Below, in pieces: positions 33,345 to 38,497 of a stretch of DNA of 38,497 nt (the first letter of the stretch is position 1; each line of letters opens with the position of its first letter). The stretch spans positions 1 through 38,497 of the forward strand of contig CACHDH010000003.1 in assembly GCA_902578515.1 (NCBI GenBank), read 5' to 3'. A model generated the notes under the pieces. It did no database searches. It saw only the letters and a program-made list of their open reading frames with translations, and was not told where the DNA came from. Origin of the DNA: an uncultured marine group I thaumarchaeote (GTDB lineage Archaea > Thermoproteota > Nitrososphaeria > Nitrososphaerales > Nitrosopumilaceae). The position numbers and the translations under genes were made by a program.

Positions 33345-33637
33345 CAACTCAACTAGGTTATGAAATAGATAGTCAAGGAAACGTTGGGAATGAAACTAGA
33401 AGAATAGAAGATCTCCAACTGCGATTCATCCTTTTGATGGCGATGATAAACACAACCATTGAAGATTCGGAAGATTGTAAGAGGATGTCAGAGCAGGCAG
33501 TGAGGACATGCCACAAGGAAAGTGGAATTCCCATGTCCGAATTGGTATCTTTGATCAAGCGAATGACCAAGGAAGTCAAAGAGATTACCGATTACTTGGA
33601 AAAAAATTCTGAAGAAATACGGGGGTTCTTTAGATGA
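33341..33637 (+). CDS. Small helical protein (98 aa)
   Basis: After an unstructured start (QLGYEIDSQGNVGNETRR) the chain is helical: IEDLQLRFILLMAMINTTIEDSEDCKRMSEQAVRTCHKE, then SELVSLIKRMTKEVKEITDYLEKNSEEI. This suggests a four-helix or coiled-coil partner protein. No catalytic motif. Start and stop both form ATGA overlaps with the flanking genes. Family not recognised. Confidence 0.65.
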   Translation: MTTQLGYEIDSQGNVGNETRRIEDLQLRFILLMAMINTTIEDSEDCKRMSEQAVRTCHKESGIPMSELVSLIKRMTKEVKEITDYLEKNSEEIRGFFR

Positions 33638-33750
33638 GATGCAAGCAATGTCTTAAAGTCACCAGACATCCAAGTTACAAATCAAAGATTTTACAAATCT
33701 GTGGTTTGTGCCGGAAGCATTTGGGTTTAGTGAGGCCGGAGCAATGTTAA
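33634..33750 (+). CDS. 38-aa basic zinc-ribbon micro-protein
   Basis: Read by hand; absent from the ORF track. The product begins MRCKQCLKVTRHPSYKSKIL and continues with ICGLCRKHLGLVRPEQC. Two CxxC pairs (C3/C6 and C23/C26) make a minimal zinc ribbon with a strongly basic surface, so nucleic-acid binding is possible. It overlaps the previous stop as ATGA and the next start by 7 nt. That fit in the chain is the best evidence that it is real. Confidence 0.6.
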   Translation: MRCKQCLKVTRHPSYKSKILQICGLCRKHLGLVRPEQC

Positions 33751-34031
33751 GTGATAGAGAGAAACTCATACTACATTTTGTAGCAATGATGACTATCGCA
33801 AGAATAAATGATACACCTCATCGTGACAAACTCATTCACAAAATGATAAATGATGTAGTACACAGTAGGTGCCGTTCATTGACTCCAGAAGATGTAGAAA
33901 ACATACTCAAAGAAATCAATGAAGAAATGATAGTCGGAAAAATCATGTTCGAACATCTGATGACCGAAACAGTATGGAGCATGACAGGAGAACGTCCAAA
34001 CAAGAATACCAATTGGAGGGATATGAGATGA
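33744..34031 (+). CDS. Small helical protein (95 aa)
   Basis: I use the ATG at 33744 (MLSDREKLILHFVAMMTIARI) because it overlaps the upstream stop by 7 nt. The TTG start in the ORF track would overlap the zinc-ribbon gene by more. The product is helical with a motif-poor body: DKLIHKMINDVVHSRCRSLTPEDVENILKEINEEMIVGKIMFEHLM. It resembles the 98-aa helical protein two genes earlier in size and helix spacing, but identity is too low to call them paralogues by eye. Function unknown. Confidence 0.6.
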   Translation: MLSDREKLILHFVAMMTIARINDTPHRDKLIHKMINDVVHSRCRSLTPEDVENILKEINEEMIVGKIMFEHLMTETVWSMTGERPNKNTNWRDMR

Positions 34032-34498
34032 AATCCCATTCACGCTATGCAAAGAAACTCAACAAAAAGCGAGTTTTGATTTGTATGATAATGTTTTTTG
34101 CACTTTTGCCAGTCTTCAGCTATCTACATGAGGCTGGACATGGACTAGTTTGTATTGCTGATGGTAACGAAGCAGAAATCAGTGTTGATTTTAGTGGAGG
34201 CACAACTCTTTGCCATGGAGATGTTAGTAATCTATTTGCATACAAAATCTCTGGAGGCCTACTTGCAGGAATCATTGGGACAACTATCGGTATAGCATTA
34301 TTCAGATGGAAGATTCCATTCATTGCTATTACAACAATTGGTGCTGGACACCTAGTCAATGCAGTAATTGAAACATTTGCAGATTCTTACTTTACACATG
34401 GTGGTGAATGGAGTTTAGTTTTGGGATTCATCGAGTTTGTTACATTTTTCAGTCTTTTGATAATTTTTGATAGGAAAACGGTGAAACAAAATGACTGA
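34028..34498 (+). CDS. Multi-pass membrane protein with HEAGH motif (M50-like metalloprotease)
   Basis: I start it at the ATG at 34028 (MKSHSRYAKKLNKKR), which overlaps the previous stop as ATGA. Of 156 residues, four segments are hydrophobic: RVLICMIMFFALLPVFSYL, ISGGLLAGIIGTTIGIALF, FIAITTIGAGHLVNAVIETF and SLVLGFIEFVTFFSLLIIF. The zinc motif HEAGH (H34, E35, H38) is at the end of the first helix, as in site-2 proteases. A typical S2P third ligand (NxxPxxxLDG) is not seen; H or N in GHLVNAVIE might supply it. It is small for M50, so activity is inferred. Confidence 0.62.
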   Translation: MKSHSRYAKKLNKKRVLICMIMFFALLPVFSYLHEAGHGLVCIADGNEAEISVDFSGGTTLCHGDVSNLFAYKISGGLLAGIIGTTIGIALFRWKIPFIAITTIGAGHLVNAVIETFADSYFTHGGEWSLVLGFIEFVTFFSLLIIFDRKTVKQND

Positions 34499-34859
34499 AG
34501 AAAATCTAGATTTGATGTGCTGGAAGTGCCAATTAGAAATGACACAAGAAGAATTTCAGGAGAATGTTAAGGAAGAGCCAACTTGTAGAAAGTGCACTAC
34601 TATGGAAAATCGATTACGTGAGTTCTGGGAACATATGAATGACGATGAATATTGGCAGTATAACAAAGTTCCAGCATGGGAATTCTGGGCCAACCGTATC
34701 ATCTTGGATGCAGAAGACACTTCAATCTTTTTACACGACATAAACATGTTGAAGGAAGAAAAAGTTCCGATAGAAGATTATATAAAAATAATAGAAGTTT
34801 TACGAGATGCATTCCTTTGGGCCAAGTATGACGATGGAGCGTTTGAGTTACCTAGATGA
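34491..34859 (+). CDS. Zinc-ribbon N-terminal, helical C-terminal protein (122 aa)
   Basis: Two CxxC pairs, CWKC and CRKC, lie within the first 36 residues and should form a zinc ribbon. The rest is acidic and Trp-rich helical sequence (LREFWEHMNDDEYWQYNKVPAWEFWANRIIL). It resembles no family I know. It overlaps the membrane protease gene by 8 nt and the next gene by 4 nt (ATGA), so it is part of the same coupled chain. Confidence 0.65.
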   Translation: MTEENLDLMCWKCQLEMTQEEFQENVKEEPTCRKCTTMENRLREFWEHMNDDEYWQYNKVPAWEFWANRIILDAEDTSIFLHDINMLKEEKVPIEDYIKIIEVLRDAFLWAKYDDGAFELPR

Positions 34860-35167
34860 TTATGATGGTTTCTCTAAAACAGGTCAATAAAATCATGTTA
34901 AAGATTTTCAGTGTAATGGAAAAGATTAACGAATTCTCAAATCAGATGGCAGGATCTGGTCTACCTTCAGATTATGGTAAAGAAAAAACAAAAAGAAAAG
35001 TCGAACATAAAAAACAAAAATTAAAAAATAAAAAAGAAAAGAAAAAACTGCGAGAAGCCGTTGCCAAGCCAGAAATTTTAGGCGGTTTTGACTGTAAGGG
35101 CATAGGCGACAGAATGATGGATGAATTTCAACGGCCGCATAAAGACAAGACAGAAGAAAACCAATGA
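34856..35167 (+). CDS. Lys-rich coiled-coil small protein (103 aa)
   Basis: Residues 1-30 are an amphipathic helix (VNKIMLKIFSVMEKINEFSNQM). Residues 42-70 are a very basic run (KEKTKRKVEHKKQKLKNKKEKKKLREAV). The acidic end holds GIGDRMMDEFQRPHKDKTEENQ. The basic stretch could bind nucleic acid or membranes. It overlaps both neighbours at stop/start. The minus-strand ORF 34926..35372 is a shadow. Function unknown. Confidence 0.6.
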   Translation: MIMMVSLKQVNKIMLKIFSVMEKINEFSNQMAGSGLPSDYGKEKTKRKVEHKKQKLKNKKEKKKLREAVAKPEILGGFDCKGIGDRMMDEFQRPHKDKTEENQ

Positions 35168-35340
35168 TGAATAAAAAAATGCAAAGAGACGTATTTTTCC
35201 TCATAATTATTGCGATGATTGCAACTGTTCTTATTCTGACTGGCGGATGGCTATACTTGATAGCTGCAGTAGGCGTTGCAGTAGCGGCTGTTGCAATAAC
35301 AAAATGGAGAAGAAGACAAAGAGCGGGGGTGTATGCCTGA
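35164..35340 (+). CDS. 58-aa two-pass membrane mini-protein
   Basis: Read by hand. Two hydrophobic segments, VFFLIIIAMIATVLIL and WLYLIAAVGVAVAAVAI, flank a TGG turn, with a basic tail (TKWRRRQRAGVYA). It overlaps the previous stop by 4 nt and the next start by 8 nt. The two-helix plan recalls holin-like or small anchor proteins, but that is only an analogy. Confidence 0.6.
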   Translation: MMNKKMQRDVFFLIIIAMIATVLILTGGWLYLIAAVGVAVAAVAITKWRRRQRAGVYA

Positions 35341-35548
35341 AATGTTTGGAACCGAATTTGTGGCTTTTGCACTTGTAATTTTTACAATTATTGCAGTAAC
35401 TACCCGCCTTGGCATATTTGATTCTGTAATCAGGTCACATGGCACACAACTGTCTTCTGTCAGAACCAAATCATGGTTAGTTTTTCTTACCATAATTTTT
35501 GTCGGTATAATTATGGGTATAGCCTTACTTGTAGAATATTTTTACTGA
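35333..35548 (+). CDS. 71-aa two-pass membrane mini-protein, last of the chain
   Basis: Two membrane helices, EFVAFALVIFTIIAVTT and SWLVFLTIIFVGIIMGIALLVEYF, are separated by a polar RLGIFDSVIRSHGTQLSSVRTK loop. It starts inside the preceding mini-membrane gene with an 8-nt overlap, and is the last gene before darT, which is separated by 77 nt. No motif is recognised. ORF 35251..35493 on the other strand is a shadow. Confidence 0.62.
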   Translation: MPEMFGTEFVAFALVIFTIIAVTTRLGIFDSVIRSHGTQLSSVRTKSWLVFLTIIFVGIIMGIALLVEYFY

Positions 35549-35625
35549 TCACTGTCAAACGAAAACTTATTTTGATCAGATGTGAATAAGTCATTACGAA
35601 TTCACAGCAAGATAGATTAAACGAT

Positions 35626-36600
35626 TTGTTAGATGCAATTAAAGAAAATCCTTACTATTCACCCAGAATTAGGATGGCAATTGTTATGGCTAAAAGACTG
35701 AAGAGGGATGAACTTTTTGTAAAAGATTTAGAAAGTAAGCTTACTGTGGCAATAAGCGAAGAGCGCAAACAAAGTGAGGAAGAAAATAAAGAAAAATTTG
35801 AAGAATATCAAAAACAACAAGAAGAACGTAAACGAAAGCGTGAGATTGAAGAGGAAGAAGAAGAAAGAGAAAGAAAGGAACGTAAACGAAAGCGTGAGAT
35901 TGAAGAGGTAGAACGAAATGAAAATGCTCAGAAATCATCCATAAAAAAAAATTGGGATTTATTCTTTATTACTCATATAGATAATCTACCCCACATTACA
36001 AAAGATGGAATAGTGGCACCAAAAATTAGACCGAAATATTACAAAAAAATTGCTGACGAAAAATTAGCTAGCATCCGTAATGATAAAATTATTGCAAATA
36101 GTAGATTAGCAGCAGAATATGCTCATGTCTACTTTAGACCAGATAATGCAATGTTAACTGCTGTATTAACTCGCAAAGGTTTTAGACTAAACGAAATTGT
36201 AATAATTAGAATTAAAATCGACATAACTGAACATGAACTATACATGACTGATCGAAATGCGTATTATTATGATAGTAATGATCCTCGCTTTATTCCTTCG
36301 AACAGATATATGGAAATTATTCCCAGGATTGAATCGATGATCAAAGAAGATGGTTGGAATCAGAGTTGTGATGAAGAAATGAAAAAGAAATTTATGGCCG
36401 AATGTCATATTCTCTATAAATTTCCACTAGACTCTTTGAAAGCTATTTGTATAGCTGATAAACAGTCGATTAAAAATAGAGGATATAATTTTGCAGAGTT
36501 TTATGATAATGTAAAGAGCAAGATAAGTAGAGGGTCAATATTAACAGAAGAAAATATTGAAGAACGTAGAGAATTTTTCTTTAAAGGTAGATATGGCTAA
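35626..36600 (+). CDS. darT: DarT-like DNA ADP-ribosyltransferase with N-terminal coiled-coil
   Basis: Residues 110-270 match the DarT (DUF4433) pattern: LFFITHIDNLPHITKDGIVAPK, VYFRPDNAMLTAV and FMAECHILY, where E259 fits the catalytic Glu. DarT transfers ADP-ribose from NAD to thymidine in ssDNA. Residues 45-100 are a very charged coiled-coil (RKRKREIEEEEEE) built from a 31-bp DNA repeat; classical DarT is about 210 aa and lacks it. The start is uncertain: TTG at 35626, but an in-frame extension from a rare ATT at 35593 reads TNSQQDRLNDLLDAIKENP. The ORF overlaps its antitoxin by 8 nt. Confidence 0.78.
   Translation: MLDAIKENPYYSPRIRMAIVMAKRLKRDELFVKDLESKLTVAISEERKQSEEENKEKFEEYQKQQEERKRKREIEEEEEERERKERKRKREIEEVERNENAQKSSIKKNWDLFFITHIDNLPHITKDGIVAPKIRPKYYKKIADEKLASIRNDKIIANSRLAAEYAHVYFRPDNAMLTAVLTRKGFRLNEIVIIRIKIDITEHELYMTDRNAYYYDSNDPRFIPSNRYMEIIPRIESMIKEDGWNQSCDEEMKKKFMAECHILYKFPLDSLKAICIADKQSIKNRGYNFAEFYDNVKSKISRGSILTEENIEERREFFFKGRYG
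35824..35908 (+). repeat. 31-bp direct repeat pair inside darT
   Basis: GAACGTAAACGAAAGCGTGA and the 11 following bases occur at 35824-35854 and again at 35878-35908, identical over 31 bp and exactly 54 bp apart, so loss or gain of a unit changes the protein by 18 codons in frame. Confidence 0.85.
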
Positions 36601-37141
36601 TTCACATATTTCCCTAGAAGATAGTAATATTTTCTTTACAAATCTTCAAACTATCATCATTACCGTAAACTGTGTAGGGATAATGGGTAAGGGTATAGCA
36701 CTTCAAGCAAAGGATCTTTTTCCTGACGCTTTTTTGTATTATAAAGATCTGTGTGATAAAGACAAAATGAATATGGGAACACCTGTTCTTTATGATAAAC
36801 CATCAAAGACTCTTCAGACTACTGATAAAGAATACAAAAAATTACTTCTCTTTCCAACAAAACAACATTGGAAAAAGCCTGGAGACATTGTTAGTATTGA
36901 AAAAGGATTACAATGGTTGGTAGATAATTATGAGAAGTGTGGAATAAAGTCACTTGCTACTCCAGCTCTTGGCTGTGGTAATGGTGGATTAAATTGGAAA
37001 GATATTGGACCTTTACTTTACAAATATCTTGGAATGATGAATATTCCTGTGGAGATATACTTGCCCAAACAAAGTATACCTGAAAAGTACCTTGCTGAGG
37101 AATTTTTACTAACTGAACCGCCTAAAATTACTGATTATTAG
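36593..37141 (+). CDS. darG: DarG-like macro-domain antitoxin, short form
   Basis: I start it at the ATG at 36593 (MANSHISLEDSN), which overlaps the darT stop by 8 nt. The macro domain is clear: ITVNCVGIMGKGIALQAK (residues 23-40), LLFPTKQHWKKPGDIVSIEKGLQWLVDNY and ALGCGNGGLNWKDIGPLLYKYL (about 122-143). DarG removes ADP-ribose from DNA. Full-length DarG has a second domain of about 180 residues that binds DarT directly; here only about 15 residues follow the macro domain. It should therefore rely on hydrolase activity alone, or bind DarT by other means. Confidence 0.8.
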   Translation: MANSHISLEDSNIFFTNLQTIIITVNCVGIMGKGIALQAKDLFPDAFLYYKDLCDKDKMNMGTPVLYDKPSKTLQTTDKEYKKLLLFPTKQHWKKPGDIVSIEKGLQWLVDNYEKCGIKSLATPALGCGNGGLNWKDIGPLLYKYLGMMNIPVEIYLPKQSIPEKYLAEEFLLTEPPKITDY

Positions 37142-37148
37142 GGCGTCA

Positions 37149-37940
37149 CTACCCAATCTTAATCTTGTATTTTTTTAAATCTTTTCTTAGCCGCCTTACA
37201 GAATTTCCAATGGTTTGAGGGTTCATCAAAGTAATCTCTGCAAGTTGTTTCTGTGTAATAGCATTGACATCACTTTCAGATACCAGATACAATGCTGCAG
37301 CAGCTATGCCAGTAGGATTTGAACCTGTCTCGGAACTAGGAATACGATTAAGAATTTTGATTGCTTTTCGTGAGAAAAACTCTGGCATGCTGGCCTTTGA
37401 GGCTACATATCGAACCTTTTTGTCAGCCTTGTCTAAAGGCAGACTAATCTTATGCAGTTTACAAATCTGATTAAAAATATCAATGAGTTTGTCTCTTTTG
37501 ACATTGGTTAATTCTGCAATAATGGTGGGTGACGAAGGTATTTCTTGTTCTCGGCATGCAATGTGAAGGCATGCAGCAACAAATGAGTTGGTATCTTTTC
37601 CTTTGAGTAGCTTTCTAGAATTCTTGAATAACTCCTCTGTTCTGGAGGAGATTATTTTTTGTGAGCTAACTTTTTCTGTATATACCTCTATCAATTTCTT
37701 CGCAATGACCAGTATTTTATCAAAACCTGCAAGAAATTTGGTATTTGGTGCTACCTTTTTGAATCCACTTCCCTGCTTTCCAACGGTTCCACCTAATCCA
37801 TAGTCACCTTTTTCAGCGGAATAACCAACTTCTGATGTGACCTTCTTCCATAATCCACATTTAGAGCAGGATTTTTCTCCAACAATATCGTAAACCCATT
37901 TATGATTTCCACCAACTTGGCAAGTGTCCTTTGAATCCAT
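37149..37940 (-). CDS. Divergent transcription initiation factor TFB
   Basis: A 263-aa TFIIB homologue with two cyclin repeats. Repeat 1 includes SRTEELFKNSRKLLKGKDTNSFVAACLHIACREQEIP; repeat 2 includes PTGIAAAALYLVSESDVNAITQKQLAEITLMNPQTIGNSVRRL, which holds the BRE/TATA-reading HTH. The N-terminal ribbon is altered: the second pair is CSKCG, but the first is CQVGGNH (Cys plus His), and the B-finger GPEWRAF pattern is absent. The protein is also shorter than the usual ~300 aa. Such variants may serve a subset of promoters. It is convergent with darG. Confidence 0.85.
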   Translation of the reverse strand: MDSKDTCQVGGNHKWVYDIVGEKSCSKCGLWKKVTSEVGYSAEKGDYGLGGTVGKQGSGFKKVAPNTKFLAGFDKILVIAKKLIEVYTEKVSSQKIISSRTEELFKNSRKLLKGKDTNSFVAACLHIACREQEIPSSPTIIAELTNVKRDKLIDIFNQICKLHKISLPLDKADKKVRYVASKASMPEFFSRKAIKILNRIPSSETGSNPTGIAAAALYLVSESDVNAITQKQLAEITLMNPQTIGNSVRRLRKDLKKYKIKIG

Positions 37941-37944
37941 CTAG

Positions 37945-38205
37945 TTACAAGTCTTCGTAGTCCAAGTCTTCATTATACTCTACCTCATCGAAATTATTAA
38001 CACGTTGTCTCTTTTCTCTTTCTTGCCTAAGTGATAGGTCAATATCTTCTCTTGTTATCTCGTCGTGGAGATTATAGTCCGATTCTTTTCTAACTCCTCC
38101 TATAATTCGATCTTCCGGAATATCTTTTGTATATCCTCTCGCTAGACAATTGCAACACAACAGAGTATCTGACACTACTCCACATCTGTAACAAACAGTA
38201 TACAT
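37945..38205 (-). CDS. Small N-terminal zinc-ribbon protein upstream of TFB
   Basis: An 86-aa product beginning MYTVCYRCGVVSDTLLCCNCLARGY: CYRCG and CCNC give a treble-clef or ribbon-type zinc site. The rest is acidic and probably disordered (EITREDIDLSLRQEREKRQR, EVEYNEDLDYEDL). It lies 4 nt upstream of the TFB gene on the same strand, so it is likely co-transcribed. A role as TFB partner or RNA-polymerase-associated factor is inference only. Confidence 0.6.
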   Translation of the reverse strand: MYTVCYRCGVVSDTLLCCNCLARGYTKDIPEDRIIGGVRKESDYNLHDEITREDIDLSLRQEREKRQRVNNFDEVEYNEDLDYEDL

Positions 38206-38293
38206 GTTACTTCTAAAGATCTATTTTCTAAATAAGATTTTATGATAGTAGGTCATTTGTCTTCAATGAACATCTTGTTTGCGTTTATCCTGG

Positions 38294-38497
38294 TCAGTAA
38301 AAATTGTTAAAACTTTTTCTAAGTTTTTTTTCTCGATCAGCACCAAAATGACCTTTTCTTCCAAAATCATCTCCTTTTTGTTCATCGGTCAGTTCATCAT
38401 GACAATCCCCGTGAACCATTGAAGTATTGAATTTGGTTGATGGGCCTCCCTCACTATATGGTACTTCATGGTGACATTCAGCATGATCCATATCTAA
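38294..38497 (-). CDS. C-terminal part of an HNH-like protein, truncated by the window edge
   Basis: The frame stays open through the right edge, so the ATG at 38491 is probably internal. DHAECHHEVPYSEGGPSTKFNTSMVHGDCHDELT resembles the HNH/HNHc finger (D/H-H, S-x-GG, N, CH), found in homing, restriction and Cas9-type nucleases. The last 30 residues are basic. The N-terminal part, including any CxxC pair, lies outside the window. Confidence 0.5.
   Translation of the reverse strand, partial: LDMDHAECHHEVPYSEGGPSTKFNTSMVHGDCHDELTDEQKGDDFGRKGHFGADREKKLRKSFNNFY

Noticed and set aside
34926-35372. 148-aa minus-strand ORF
   Set aside because: It is antisense to the coupled small-gene chain and its composition (Phe, Cys and Tyr runs) reflects the Lys-rich sequence on the other strand.
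31153-35548. The small-gene module as a complete provirus
   Set aside because: No integrase, terminase, capsid or replication gene is visible in the window, so only a mobile origin can be suggested.
1-38497. CRISPR array
   Set aside because: No run of regularly spaced repeats of 24-40 bp was seen. The only multi-copy block (31-33 kb) is three promoter elements at uneven distances.

Overview
The window looks like chromosome from an ammonia-oxidising archaeon of the Nitrososphaerota (Thaumarchaeota), probably Nitrosopumilales. This rests on an archaeal histone, eS17 and uS11 with acidic tails, PDCD5, RtcB, TFB, an archaeal-type ValRS, tRNAs without an encoded CCA, very short 5' leaders behind TATA boxes, frequent TTG/GTG starts and moderate-to-low GC. 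No 16S or amo genes are present, so the rank below phylum is inferred.

Layout. 1-2.2 kb is housekeeping: a MoaD/ThiS-Cgi121 fusion (truncated by the window edge), eS17, a TatD hydrolase, a histone and tRNA-Cys. 2.2-6.0 kb is a small accessory patch: an AIPR-type abortive-infection protein directly behind tRNA-Cys, small zinc proteins, a winged-helix regulator, a divergent pair of paralogous mini membrane proteins, and tRNA-Thr. 6.0-17.0 kb is dense core metabolism and information processing: glmM-like, thiL, rps11, rtcB-PDCD5, an SDR, purB, an asparagine-synthase-like gene, a PCD and valS. From about 16.6 kb the genes become visibly more AT-rich and accessory.

17.0-31.0 kb is a defence island built on the DISARM core drmA-drmB-drmC. 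It carries a small beta-class DNA methyltransferase, a second (two-HKD) PLD protein, an MBL-fold RNase J-like protein and a convergent SF2 helicase. The classical drmD, drmMI and drmMII are not recognisable, so this is a variant DISARM.

31.1-35.5 kb is the most unusual part. Three near-identical 40-bp promoter/operator blocks, each a palindrome at fixed distance from a TATA box, drive two short transcription units and one chain of about ten tiny genes whose stop and start codons overlap. These encode zinc-ribbon proteins, one- and two-pass membrane proteins and a membrane HExxH protease. A CARF-type (DUF6293/HFX_2341-like) winged-helix regulator lies among the blocks, with one block directly upstream of it. 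I propose this is a signal-controlled module not described in the literature I know.

35.6-37.1 kb is a DarT-DarG-like DNA ADP-ribosylation toxin-antitoxin pair with an N-terminal coiled-coil on DarT and a DarG reduced to its macro domain. 37.1-38.5 kb has a divergent TFB with an altered zinc ribbon, a small zinc protein and the 3' part of an HNH-like gene. AIPR, DISARM and DarTG together make this a multilayer defence neighbourhood.
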